64,000 bases of DNA from Henricia sp. BOLD:AAB3569 (GCA_037783545.1 JBBELK010000008.1:697001-761000), one strand, 5' to 3'. Shown: positions 22,367 to 32,090, counted from the stretch's first letter. The notes: generated by a model from the sequence alone, not told the origin. Made by a program: numbers and translations.

Positions 22367-22776
22367 GTACATTTAACAAGGGGAATAAATGTGTGTACAA
22401 ATTGGGAAACGATAGTAACAGTAGAAGGATGTACATGTACATATGTATGTTCAGCGCGATATTTGCGTCTTAATCTTGCCTACCATAATCGAGGGATTGC
22501 ACTGCTTGAATGTGTGGATTTCAGTTCTCCTTGTTTTCACGACCCCCATTACGAGTGCAAACGTAGAATGGACATGATTGGGGATTTTCAATAAATGGTT
22601 TAATCAACCCATAGTGCTGAAACAAAGTCCACAAATATGCATACATATGTACATGTGTATTATATCCTCTATTTTTAATTACTGAATTTGATTCACGGAT
22701 CAAATTTTTTTTTTAAACTACACTCTACATATTTTCTAACATTGACATCTGACTTTTTCACCCTTTTTATTAGCAG

Positions 22777-23823
22777 TGTGTGGCCCAGATGTACCTGGAT
22801 CAAAGAAAAAGAGGCTAGGTAAAACCAGTGATAAGATGGATTTTGTCATGTCCTCTAGAAAACAAATGCTTGAGGACATGGGACTTGACATCCATGATGT
22901 ATTCTAGGCAACCGAGCTGTCGTCAACCACCAGACAACCATCCTCCCATGTCACTGAGCCTCCGTCAACCACAAGACAACCATCCACCCAGCCATCCACC
23001 CAGCCATCTACCCAGCCATCCAGCCAGCCAGCCATCCACCCAGCCATCCACACAGCCATCGACCCAGCCTTCCACCCAGCCTTCCACCCAGCCATCCACC
23101 CAGCCAGCCACCCAGCCATCCACCAAGCCATCCACCCAGCCATCCACCCAGCCATTCATCCACCCAGCCATCCACCCAGCCAGCCACCCAGCCATCCACC
23201 CAGCCATCCGCCCAGCCATCCACCCAGCCATCCACCAAGCCATCCACCAAGCCATCCACCCAGCCATCCACCAAGCCATCCACCAAGCCATCCACCCAGC
23301 CATCCACCCAGCCAGCCAGCCAGCCACCCATCCACCCAGCCATCCACCCAGCCATCCACCCAGCCATCCACCCAGCCATCCACCAAGCCATCCAGCCAGC
23401 CAGCCAGCCAGCCACCCATCCACCCAGCCATCCAGCCATCCACCCAGCCATCCACCCAGCCATCCTCACCTCCATCACTTTACCGGCCCTATGCATCAGC
23501 TTTTCATCATCATCCATCTACCACGACATTTTCCCAGTCATTCTTGCCTCCCCCTTATCCCTCCAATTCATCTTTTCATCCTGAATCACCCTCTCCAACC
23601 CTTCATCGCCCATTTTCATCCTCTCCACGATCATCCTCCCCAATGTCTATTGAAGAACCAACATTTGCTGAGCTCATCACTACTAGTAATAATCTTGTTA
23701 ACAATGAAGATTACACACATTTTGGTGGTCAGGGACCAGCGTGCACAGATCCAAAATGTGCAGAGAATAGAAAAAGAATTGCAGAACTGGAGAAAGAGGT
23801 CCGGAATTTGTCAATGGAATTAG
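22777..23823 (+). CDS. large Pro/Ser/Thr/Gln-rich exon of the BEN-domain gene, with an in-frame TAG
   Basis: Acceptor TTTTATTAGCAG, donor TTAG|GTATGT. The frame reads [20 protein letters not shown]..., then meets TAG at 22905-22907, then stays open to the donor. The middle is a 12-bp minisatellite coding mostly QPST/SHPP/AIHP. The last part ([13 protein letters not shown]..., [32 protein letters not shown]) ends in a short coiled coil, as is common upstream of BEN domains. If TAG is real the product is truncated before the coiled coil, unless an acceptor inside the minisatellite is used. It could also be an assembly error or a sign of a pseudogene. Confidence 0.55.
22980..23463 (+). repeat. 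12-bp minisatellite (unit CAGCCATCCACC)
   Basis: About 40 imperfect units with variants such as CAGCCAGCCAGC and CACCAAGCC. It has no stop in any plus frame, so frame changes inside it are tolerated. Long ORFs on both strands here are shadows of the repeat. Confidence 0.95.
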
Positions 23824-24118
23824 GTATGTTTATAGTGCATCTACATACAGTTTTTAAATATTGTAAGTTAAATGTTTGTCTGAACTTGTTAATTATGTTA
23901 ATTAGACAAATGTGCAAACAACAAAAAACACTACGCAAATGAAGAGTCTCATCGCAAAAATGCAATAAACGCCATATCCCCCAAAAATTGAGATCAGATT
24001 ATTGGCAAACTGCATTAGATGCCACAAAAACTGTTTTACTTTTTAAAATTGTACATTGACTGTAGTACTCGGTTGTTATAAAAAATTACGTTTTTCTAAA
24101 AATGGCAAAAAATATATA

Positions 24119-24957
24119 CACTCGGCAAAAGAAGTTCTTGGACACTTGTAAAAGTTCAAATAATTTTAAAAAATAATTCATAAAAAGCACATTATTGTAT
24201 ATCAATATGACCACACAATAGTTCTCTACCAGCATGATATGGAGTTAACGCGTGAGCAATCATGCATGGCTGGTTACACGCATTAAACAATAGCAAGTAC
24301 AGTAACAGAAAATTGCAAGAAATGGAGCATTCAGTTATTCAATTGTGAAACAGTTTATGTGGCATAATCCGATAGTTGGTGCAGTGACAAATCGCCTTCT
24401 CAGTGCAAGCATCCTAATCCTCCTGTCTTCTGCAGGGGTGGTGACCCTACGTCGACCAGTCCTAGGGCGGTCGCTAACATCATCAGTAGCCAAATAGCGC
24501 TGGTTCAAATTTGAAATTGTTGATGGTGCAACTTGAAAAAAAACGAGCCACTTGTCTAAATGACTGTCCAGAATGCAACATTCCTATTGCTCTTGCCCGC
24601 TCTTGGTTGGAAAGCTTCATCTTGAAAGTGTATGTCCAAATGATGCATCTCATGATGCATCTGTAAGCATTTAATTCCAATCATAAACACCTGTTGCAAT
24701 TGTGGAATGTATGCCTGCAGGATGGACATGATTATTAGCATTTGAATGCTCCATTTCTTGCAATTTTCTGTTACTGTACTTGCTATTGTTTAATGCGTGT
24801 AACCAGCCATGCATGATTGCTCACGCGTTAACTCCATATCATGCTGGTAGCGAACTATTGTGTGGTCATATTGATATACAATAATGTGCTTTTTATGAAT
24901 TATTTTTAAAAATTATTTGAACTTTTACAAGTGTCCAAGAACTTCTTTTGCCGAGTG
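24119..24957 (-). mobile_element. Tc1/mariner derivative with long terminal inverted repeats
   Basis: 839 bp flanked by TA on both sides (24117-24118 and 24958-24959). It begins CACTCGGCAAAAGAAG and ends with its reverse complement. Arms of about 215 bp (24119-24333 and 24743-24957) differ at only a few positions. The interior is a transposase fragment. Near-perfect long arms suggest a fairly recent, internally deleted copy. Confidence 0.9.
24363..24635 (-). pseudogene. Tc1-type transposase fragment
   Basis: The minus strand encodes the N-terminal paired-type helix-turn-helix region: LSNQERARAIGMLHSGQSFR and QVARFF, then after a frame break NQRYLATDDVSDRPRTGRRR and TPAEDRRIRMLALRRRF. The DDE/DDD catalytic half is missing. 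Such proteins bind the terminal repeats and cut and paste at TA. Confidence 0.8.
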
Positions 24958-25047
24958 TACATAGCGTTTTGCAATGAAACTCTTCGAATTGAAGTTGCTT
25001 TCAGTCAATTTTCATTCTTGTTAATACAAATCATACAATATTTACAG

Positions 25048-25133
25048 CTGAACTGAGAGGTGAACAAAAAGATGACGGGTACAGCCGCCCAAAACCGGGG
25101 ATCATAAATAAAGATTTGGCGATGAAGTACAAG
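25048..25133 (+). CDS. BEN-domain gene exon (linker before BEN)
   Basis: 86 nt between TATTTACAG and AAG|GTACGT. It completes the phase-1 codon from 23823 and ends in phase 0: AELRGEQKDDGY, SRPKPGIINKDLAMKYK. Phases agree with both neighbours. The next intron has taken in both LINEs and is over 12 kb long. Confidence 0.65.
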
Positions 25134-25210
25134 GTACGTCTGTGTATATGTACTTGTTTTGTTAATTATATCAGCCGTGCGCAGCACGCTGGTATATTGT
25201 GATCGTCCGA

Positions 25211-25237
25211 TTTCTTTCTTTCTTTCTTTCTAAATTC
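25211..25237 (+). repeat. (TTTC)5 TAAATTC, left flank of the LINE pair
   Basis: The same words occur after LINE B at about 35671-35700, so this looks like the left half of a long target-site duplication in a TTTC microsatellite. Confidence 0.75.
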
Positions 25238-25437
25238 TGGCGGTAGGTCGTGTTTCTATCGAGCTCCGGAAAACCGTAAGAAACCTTAGCATTTTATGCT
25301 ACTTAGGTCACAATTTTTACATCTTTGTGACCGTTATAACATACAGGTTCTGCTAGACCATCCTCCATTTGTCAGGTTTAGTAATTTTAGTGTATTTTTA
25401 GGTTTAATTTTGTTAGTTTTCTGTTGGTTTTTTTGCT

Positions 25438-25497
25438 ATGACTGACCACTGTGGTCAGTCAAGCAGAACCCACCATGCAGGGCCAGCCCGGCACTAG
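25438..25497 (+). promoter_or_regulatory. overlapping uORF upstream of LINE A ORF1
   Basis: ATG at 25438 opens 19 codons ending TAG at 25495, overlapping the ORF1 start in another frame. Element B has a uORF of identical length at the same place, sharing GQSS, HAG and a final H. A ribosome using it would bypass the ORF1 ATG, so it could dampen ORF1 translation. Confidence 0.45.
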
Positions 25498-27205
25498 CGC
25501 GTCTGGCTCTGCTGGTTCCATTGTTCCCGGTGACGAGCCCTTTCAGGGCGTCACCAGGAACAATGGTGTGTTTTTCAAAGCGGCTGACAATGTCTCTGTT
25601 CAAGGGTACATGGACGCCATTGCAAATCAACTACCCCCACAATCTATCGTTTCGGCTTCAAGAATTTCTAATGGTCGCATTGCTTTTTACCTCAGCTCGA
25701 GACAGGCAGTCATCGAGGCGGTCCAAGATGGCCTATCCTACGATGGCTCCTATCTCGAGCTGACTCCTCTTGTCCGCCCCACAACCCGGTTAACTCTCTC
25801 CAATGTTTACCCTGAGATACCGAACGGAGTCATTGCCAGCCAGCTCTCATCGTTTTGTAAGGTGGTGTCTCAGATTCGGCCCATACCCCTCGGACTAAAA
25901 AACAAAAATCTGTCGCACATTATGAGTTTCCGGCGACAGGTTCAAGTCATTCTCAGTCCCAATATCATTCCCCCCGACCACATTAATTTTTCTCATTCTG
26001 GAACTAACTATCGCGTTTTTCTCTCCACCGAGTCCGTTCGGTGCTTCTCCTGCCGGGAGTTTGGTCACGTTAGTAAAAACTGTAAAAAAAAACTCTCCTC
26101 CAACTCTGATAACCAACCCGACCCATCCACTGACAATCCACTCAATCCACCACCCACGTTCATGCACGGTAAAAACAAGAAATCGGATCCTAAACACCCT
26201 TCAAAACAATCAAAATCTTCCTTGACCGCCCCTCCCATTCCTGCCCCGCGCTCGACCGTGGCCGGTGGCGGCCCGTCCACGTCGGCTGGTTTTTCGGGCT
26301 CGGCCGGCGCGCCGAGCGTGGCCGGCACTCTGCAGCCGGCCAGTGCCGGTGGGCTTGCCGGGTCCGCGCCGCCGAATTCCACCGGGGCCGGGTCCGTCGC
26401 GGGCGCGTCTTGCGCGGATGCCACCCCTCCTCGACAGAAATCCACACACGTTCCTTGTTCTCCCCCCGCCCCTTCCAGAACCTTTTCTGAAGTCCTTAAT
26501 ACCAAAAGAAAACAACCTCCATCTACTTCTCCTCCGTCTCCCTTCAAATTGACCACACTTAAATCCTCTTCACCAGTTCGAAAAATAGCACGAAGTTCTC
26601 CTTCCGTGTCTCAGGCACTTGATATCCCAACACCAGTTCCACCCCCCTCCCCTTTTCCCCCTCCCGTGTCCACTCCCCTTGCCCCTCCCGTATCCACCCC
26701 TCTTTCCCCCAGCCCCACACCTCCTCCCCTCACCCCTATCTCTGTCCCCATACTACCCTCTTTTTCCTCCGCCCCTCCCACCCCTCAACCGGGCCCCAGT
26801 GCCCCTGCCCCTGATCCCAGTGCCACTGCCCCTCTTCCCAGCGGCCCACCCGTACCAAATCTTACTTCCTCCCTTCCTATGTCTCAAACGTCAGTTGTTT
26901 CTACTCCTGGCAGCGGAAGTACTGACACGGACTCGATGACCTGGGAGGATAGTCAGACATGTCAGACTGAAGAAGATCTCACGTCTGACATCCTCCCGGT
27001 TACACATGGCCCCCTGTCGTCGGAACAGCTCATAAAATTCTTATCCTCTGTGAAATCTCGCAAAAGACCAGCCCAGATTGCCAGAAAGTTTACTTCTGAC
27101 ATTCCTGGGCTGGCCCGACAACTAAAAACTTTACGTACTCACGCACCTCTGGGGAAAAACATGCTGCAGCGGATACATAAACTTTCTACCACGTTAGGTA
27201 GGTAA
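25475..27205 (+). CDS. LINE A ORF1: zinc-knuckle nucleic-acid-binding protein
   Basis: I chose the ATG at 25475 (CACCATGC context); the frame is open upstream but only through a GTG. The N-terminal half (FYLSSRQAVIEAVQDGLSYD, EIPNGVIASQLSSFCKVVSQ) may hold an RRM-like fold. One CCHC knuckle follows: CFSCREFGHVSKNC at about residue 197. The second half is low-complexity: Ala/Gly/Pro-rich, then almost pure Pro/Ser with C-rich DNA, then an acidic patch and a basic C-terminus (RKRPAQIARKF). The protein likely packages element RNA. ORF2 starts 28 nt later. Confidence 0.85.
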   Translation: MQGQPGTSASGSAGSIVPGDEPFQGVTRNNGVFFKAADNVSVQGYMDAIANQLPPQSIVSASRISNGRIAFYLSSRQAVIEAVQDGLSYDGSYLELTPLVRPTTRLTLSNVYPEIPNGVIASQLSSFCKVVSQIRPIPLGLKNKNLSHIMSFRRQVQVILSPNIIPPDHINFSHSGTNYRVFLSTESVRCFSCREFGHVSKNCKKKLSSNSDNQPDPSTDNPLNPPPTFMHGKNKKSDPKHPSKQSKSSLTAPPIPAPRSTVAGGGPSTSAGFSGSAGAPSVAGTLQPASAGGLAGSAPPNSTGAGSVAGASCADATPPRQKSTHVPCSPPAPSRTFSEVLNTKRKQPPSTSPPSPFKLTTLKSSSPVRKIARSSPSVSQALDIPTPVPPPSPFPPPVSTPLAPPVSTPLSPSPTPPPLTPISVPILPSFSSAPPTPQPGPSAPAPDPSATAPLPSGPPVPNLTSSLPMSQTSVVSTPGSGSTDTDSMTWEDSQTCQTEEDLTSDILPVTHGPLSSEQLIKFLSSVKSRKRPAQIARKFTSDIPGLARQLKTLRTHAPLGKNMLQRIHKLSTTLGR

Positions 27206-27232
27206 ATAAATGTATTTATTTTTTCTTTTCTT

Positions 27233-30200
27233 ATGAAGTTTCTGTATCTGCTTTTTGCCTGCGCGATGGCACTGTCTTTAATTACTTTAAATACAGGAGG
27301 CTGTGCCTCTCCCATTAAAAATGCTTCTCTTAAAGTCTATTTCGATAAGGTTGATTTCAACCCAGATATTATTTTTCTACAAGAAACTCATAATCTTAAT
27401 GAAAAAGACTCTTGCTGGAACTTGTGGTCCCACACCCCGTTCTGCTCTCCTTCCCCCACTCCGGGGTCAGGAGTCACGACTCTTATCAATACTAAAAAAG
27501 TTGATGTAATTTCATACTCTCCTGTTTTTGCTGGACATGTTCATTATCTTCATATTAAATTCCACGGTACCAATTTTCACCTTTATAATACTTATGTTCC
27601 CCAAAATGACAAAATTGCCCTTAATGCTATACAGTCCATCGTGGACCACAGTTCCAGCATCGATGACAGTGTCATCGTTGCTGGTGATTTTAATTGTACT
27701 TTAAATCCCAGTCTCGATCGTCTGCGTACGTCCGTTGAACGCAGGCCCAAAGTTGCCATGGCTCTCAGAGGCGCTGTTGATGCATTGTCCCTCAGCGATG
27801 CCTGGCGCAGACTGAACCCCTCCAAAACTGAGTTTACCTGGCTTCGAAACAATCCTGCCCTTGTGCATGGTGTTTCGAAAGCCAGGCTGGACCGTTTTTA
27901 CATTCCTTCCCAATTTATGTCCTCCGTCTATTCCTCTTCTATTATTCCCTGCTCTCTCTCTGACCACAGTGCTGTACAGATCACCCTTAGCTTTCCCACT
28001 ACCTTCCAGAAGGGAAGTGCCTATTGGCATTTTAACAACTCCCTTCTGGAAGATGAAAATTATAAAGAAATTATTCGAACATTTTGGGATGATTGGACTA
28101 ATAAAAAGTGGGACTTTCCGGATCTAGCCTCTTGGTGGGATTTCGGAAAGTCCCACATAAAATCTATTACTCAGATGTACAGCTCTAAAGTGGCCAGAGA
28201 GAAGAGACAAAACTTTCTTCAACTCAATCAAAGAATAAATGAACTTCAGTCTGTGCCAGACTTCACACCCGATATCAGAGAAGCTCTTAATGAACAAAAA
28301 CATAATTTAAATTTTCTTCTCAGATCTGAAGCTAAAGGCGCTCTCGTCAGATCACGTTTCAAGTTCTCTTCCGAAATTGACACTTCTTCTACTTTCTTTT
28401 TTAATCTGGAGAAAAATAACTCCACCTCTAAACACATCTCTCGGGTCCGACTCTCCTCCGGGAGTGTTTCCGAGGACCCGAGAGAAATCAAATCTCAAAT
28501 TCGTGATTTTTACAGTTCTCTTTATTCTCGCGCTCCTACTGACGAGGGCGCCGTTCACGAAATCTTAACTGGTTTAAATCGACTGGATCCTGCAGATTCA
28601 GAGGACCTCGACGGTCCTCTGACTCTGCAGGAACTTAACCTTGCCGTCAAGGAACTTGGCAAAAACAAAACTCCTGGCCTCGACGGCCTCACTTCGGAAT
28701 TTTTTCAATGCTTTTGGCCCCTTCTTAAAGATGACTTTCTTTCAGTTCTCAATGACTCCTTTGTTTCCGGTTCTCTCCCTCATTCCCTTGGACGGGGCGT
28801 CATTACTCTTCTTCCCAAGAAGGGGGACTTGGCCGATCTGGCCAACTGGCGCCCCATCTCTCTTCTGAACACGGACTACAAAATTTTTGCCAAGTTGCTT
28901 GCCGGCAGGCTCAAGCAGTGCATCAACAGCGTCGTCGACCCGGACCAGAGTTACTGCGTTCCGGGTCGATCAATTTACGACAACCTAAATTTAATTCGAG
29001 ACGTGCTTTTCTATTGTAATAGCAAAGATATTCCCTTAGCCGTGGTCAACCTTGATCTGAAGAAAGCTTTTGACAACGTTGACCACGGCTACCTGTTTTC
29101 TGTACTCAGAGCCATGGGCTTTGGGGACCCGTTCATCCGTCACATTAAACTTTTGTACAGCGGCGCCGAGAGTCTTGTAAAGGTTGGAGGCTCCCTGACC
29201 TCTCCCTTCTCTTTCGAGAAGGGAATAAGGCAGGGATGTCCGCTCTCGGGGCTGCTGTACTCAATTGCCATTGAGCCATTGCTCCACAATTTCCGCACAA
29301 AACTTTCGGATTTTTCCCTTCGCATTCCCGGTACAGACGCCCCTTTAGTCGTATCGGCGTACGCAGACGACGTGACTTTATTTATCACCAGCAATGCAGG
29401 CTTTGGCGCCGCTGAGAAGGCCTACGGCCTTTTCAGCGACGCCTCGGCAGCATGTTTGAACACCCAAAAGTCCCAGGGATTATGGGCCGGTTCTTGGACC
29501 GGACGAAATGACAAACCCTTGAATTTTTCCTGGAATAGTGAAGGCCTCGCTTTTCTCGGAGTTCATCTAGGCAACACCAATAACTACAATAATCAAAATT
29601 GGACCAAATGCAAACAAAAACTTAATAAAACTCTTTCTTCCTGGACTCGCCTTCTTGATACACTCTCTTCCAAAGGCAAAGTACTAATCGCCAATCAACT
29701 TGCAGCCTCTAAAATTTTTCATTGCCTTGCTGTCTTATCACCCCCCGAAACTGTCTTAGATGAACTCCAGAAAAGTCTGGTCAATTTCGTCTGGTCCAAC
29801 AAGAGACACTACCTGAAATGTGAAATTTTTTATCAAAAACCTGACAATGGAGGAATGGGTCTAGCATGCCTCCAAGCACGCATCATGACCTTCCGAATCG
29901 GTACTGCGCAACGTTTCCTAAACCTTTCTCCCCATCCCGCGTTTTCTTTTATGTCTTACTTCTTGCGTCAGTACCGAAAACTAAATTATGATTTTCAGCT
30001 CTTTTACTCTCCTACTGACCCCAAATTCCACACCAGTCTCCCCGTTTTCTATAGCGACATTTTGCGTGCTTGGACGGCGTCCGGAGCTCGCATTGAAACG
30101 CGACCCGATCATATCAACCACGTCATTAACTTGCCTTTAAACTGCACCCTCTCTACCCAGGCAGCTGGTGATGGGGAAACGCCTCCTGTGCGGCTAAAAG

Positions 30201-31126
30201 CGTGCGGGGTAACACTCGTTCGCCACCTCCTCGACTCATCAACCGGACACTGGATGGACGGTCAAGTTCTTATTTCGTCTTTCTCTGGATTTCGGCCTCC
30301 GTCTCTTCGCCTCTTGAATCAAGACCTTCAAAATCTTCATTGTCATCTTCCTCAAGCTTTTCCTGCAGTCTTCTGTGCAGATGGTCTTCTTTTTTCCCGG
30401 GTCGACATCGGAGACATTTCTCATCACCCCGACTCCCCGGTTCGTTTCGTCCTGCCATCTGCACAGAAAGGACTCTCCGCACCATCCAAAACCATCTACG
30501 CCAACTTCGTTAAAACCGTGTTTCGTTCTCCATCATCGTTTTCTTCTCACTGGCACAAAATTGGCTTCATCGACTTCTCCACTTCTATCCAATGGACACA
30601 AATCTATCAACCTCCAACCTCCAAGAAAGAGAGTGATGTTCAATTTAAACTTCTCCATAATTTCCTGCCCTCACTCACAGTTCTTCATCATCTGAACCCG
30701 GACATTTCTTCAACCTGCGGATGGTGCGGAGAGAGAGGCACGATCGAACACCTCTTCATCCAGTGCCCGGCCATCCAATCCACCCTGGACCTCCTCGCTT
30801 CCCTCCTTGCCCGCTTGCTTCCGTCTGTTCACCTGGACTTCGATGTCTACTGGGCACTGATCCCGCATGCGAAAGGCCGCACAAAAGGAGCAGTCCGCCT
30901 CGCAAATTACCTCATCATCAGCTGCAAAAATATCCTCTATTTCCTTTATCGCACTTCCCACTTTGTTGATCCCAAAATTGTTTGGGTCCAAAGAATAAAA
31001 AGCAAAATCCTGATCGAATTTTCTTTCTTTAAATGTGTTAATAACCTAGATAATTTTCTCAGTAAATGGTCATTTAATGACACCTTTTTTACTTACAATA
31101 ACAACACAATGACGTGGTTGATATAG
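27233..31126 (+). CDS. LINE A ORF2: endonuclease-reverse transcriptase (1297 aa, intact)
   Basis: AP endonuclease: SLITLNTGGC (residue about 14), FLQETHN (about 50), GDFN (about 150), SKARLDRFYI and SDHS (about 242). RT: TPGLDGLTSEFF, NWRPISLLNTDYK (about 537), LDLKKAFDNV, GIRQGCPLSG (about 663) and AYADDVTLF (catalytic YADD about 708). A C-terminal CCHC-like motif CGWCGERGTIEHLFIQC lies at about 1161. The enzyme nicks the target and reverse-transcribes the element RNA there. No stop or frameshift seen; all catalytic signatures are present. Confidence 0.92.
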   Translation: MKFLYLLFACAMALSLITLNTGGCASPIKNASLKVYFDKVDFNPDIIFLQETHNLNEKDSCWNLWSHTPFCSPSPTPGSGVTTLINTKKVDVISYSPVFAGHVHYLHIKFHGTNFHLYNTYVPQNDKIALNAIQSIVDHSSSIDDSVIVAGDFNCTLNPSLDRLRTSVERRPKVAMALRGAVDALSLSDAWRRLNPSKTEFTWLRNNPALVHGVSKARLDRFYIPSQFMSSVYSSSIIPCSLSDHSAVQITLSFPTTFQKGSAYWHFNNSLLEDENYKEIIRTFWDDWTNKKWDFPDLASWWDFGKSHIKSITQMYSSKVAREKRQNFLQLNQRINELQSVPDFTPDIREALNEQKHNLNFLLRSEAKGALVRSRFKFSSEIDTSSTFFFNLEKNNSTSKHISRVRLSSGSVSEDPREIKSQIRDFYSSLYSRAPTDEGAVHEILTGLNRLDPADSEDLDGPLTLQELNLAVKELGKNKTPGLDGLTSEFFQCFWPLLKDDFLSVLNDSFVSGSLPHSLGRGVITLLPKKGDLADLANWRPISLLNTDYKIFAKLLAGRLKQCINSVVDPDQSYCVPGRSIYDNLNLIRDVLFYCNSKDIPLAVVNLDLKKAFDNVDHGYLFSVLRAMGFGDPFIRHIKLLYSGAESLVKVGGSLTSPFSFEKGIRQGCPLSGLLYSIAIEPLLHNFRTKLSDFSLRIPGTDAPLVVSAYADDVTLFITSNAGFGAAEKAYGLFSDASAACLNTQKSQGLWAGSWTGRNDKPLNFSWNSEGLAFLGVHLGNTNNYNNQNWTKCKQKLNKTLSSWTRLLDTLSSKGKVLIANQLAASKIFHCLAVLSPPETVLDELQKSLVNFVWSNKRHYLKCEIFYQKPDNGGMGLACLQARIMTFRIGTAQRFLNLSPHPAFSFMSYFLRQYRKLNYDFQLFYSPTDPKFHTSLPVFYSDILRAWTASGARIETRPDHINHVINLPLNCTLSTQAAGDGETPPVRLKACGVTLVRHLLDSSTGHWMDGQVLISSFSGFRPPSLRLLNQDLQNLHCHLPQAFPAVFCADGLLFSRVDIGDISHHPDSPVRFVLPSAQKGLSAPSKTIYANFVKTVFRSPSSFSSHWHKIGFIDFSTSIQWTQIYQPPTSKKESDVQFKLLHNFLPSLTVLHHLNPDISSTCGWCGERGTIEHLFIQCPAIQSTLDLLASLLARLLPSVHLDFDVYWALIPHAKGRTKGAVRLANYLIISCKNILYFLYRTSHFVDPKIVWVQRIKSKILIEFSFFKCVNNLDNFLSKWSFNDTFFTYNNNTMTWLI

Positions 31127-32062
31127 CCGCCAGCCTTTTGTTTTGGGGTTTTCTTCTCCCCGGGGCAGTTGCTCGACTTTGTCGAGACATGGCGTATGCC
31201 TCTGCTCCGGGGAGGGGATGCTCCACTGTGGAGCCCCTCCCGGGTCCTTTTCCTGGGATGGACCTTTTTTCTGGGTTTCTTTCTCTCCGGAACAGCAGCT
31301 CGAGCATTCGAGACATGGCAATGGCCACTGTTTCTGGGGGGGGGGGGGGGGGGGGGGGAGTGCCCACCTTTGGGGTCCTCCTGGGATCATGCCCGGGAAC
31401 GGACCTCCTTTTGTAAAAAGTTTTCTCTTTAAATTGATTGATTAGTTTTGTCTTTGTAGGGTTGGGGCTTTTGTTCCGGCGTCGGCTCGCTCGTCCTTGG
31501 ATCGGCTGCTCGACTCGTCGAGACATTGCGTTATGCCTCCGATCCTTGGACGGGCTTGTCGGCGTCCACAGTTTGCTGGACCTCCGCCCCCCACCTTCCA
31601 TTTGTTTTATTTATTTATAGTTGTTCAAATTATTTCTTCCCCACCCCCTCCCCGGTGGACGGCGGAGGGTAGCTGTGCTCCCCCAAAAAGCACAGCGCGG
31701 TGCATACCGCCCTCTACCGCCCACCTTTTTCCTGCCAGAGCCATCACGTGCGGATGCACTGCAACCGCACACAGTGGTTGATGGCACTGGCTTTCCCTGC
31801 CCCTCTCCTTTTTTTGGAATGGGCATTCTTTTCTCACCTCCCCTCCCCTTAATGATATTCATGTAATAATTAAACTAATTAACTTGTCTCTTGGTTTAAT
31901 TCTCTGTATTGTTTTTCTTTATTTGCTGTCATAAAACTAAAGTTTTACTTTTCCTTAATTGCATTATCTGTGTAATTTATTTTCTTTTTAAGTTTGTAAA
32001 TATTTGATTTTTGTTTCACAGAAAATGTAATAAAGTTGTCCTTGGAAAAGTCAAAAAAAAAA
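31127..32062 (+). promoter_or_regulatory. LINE A 3'UTR with three two-tier stem-loops
   Basis: Three related hairpins at about 31152-31219, 31281-31342 and 31492-31552. Each has an outer GC-rich stem (e.g. CTCCCCGGGGCAG with CTGCTCCGGGGAG) enclosing GCTCGA...TCGAGACAT. A G-tract (about 31336-31357) follows the second. Polyadenylation signal AATAAA at 32029. RTs of this type can recognise 3'UTR structure, so a priming role is possible. Confidence 0.6.
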
Positions 32063-32090
32063 GTCTTTCTTTCTTTTTTTCTTTCTTTCT
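32063..32090 (+). repeat. interrupted TTTC microsatellite between LINEs A and B
   Basis: TCTTTCTTTC with a longer T run, lying between the A tail of element A and the first base of element B. Unlike the outer flanks it lacks TAAATTC. Confidence 0.85.

Larger units (their letters stand above)
23824..25047 (+). other. BEN gene intron with a Tc1/mariner insertion
   Basis: 1224 bp from GTATGT to TTTACAG. More than two thirds is the Tc1 derivative at 24119-24957. Confidence 0.65.
25238..32062 (+). mobile_element. Tx1-like LINE element A, apparently full length with two intact ORFs
   Basis: 5' end near GGCGGT...CGTGTTTCTATCGAGC, shared with element B. Then ORF1, ORF2, a 0.9-kb 3'UTR with structured repeats, AATAAA at 32029-32034 and a short A run. 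Both ORFs are open over their full expected length, so this copy may be competent. It sits in a TTTC microsatellite; microsatellite targeting is known for some Tx1-group LINEs. Confidence 0.9.

Noticed and set aside
22908..22912. TTCTAG|GC as a splice acceptor removing the TAG at 22905
   Set aside because: Joining it to the donor at 22818 gives a frame that stops soon after; phase does not fit.
22904..23517. Long ORFs on both strands of the minisatellite, including Gly/Trp-rich ones on the minus strand
   Set aside because: Direct result of a 12-bp repeat lacking stops in most frames; only the plus frame joined to the coiled coil has splice support.
26065..26556. Long Gly/Ala/Pro ORFs opposite LINE A and B ORF1
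   Set aside because: Shadows of the C-rich Pro-coding region.
31614..31870. Pro-rich and Gly-rich ORFs in the LINE A 3'UTR
   Set aside because: Composition-driven, mirrored on both strands, not shared in frame with element B.
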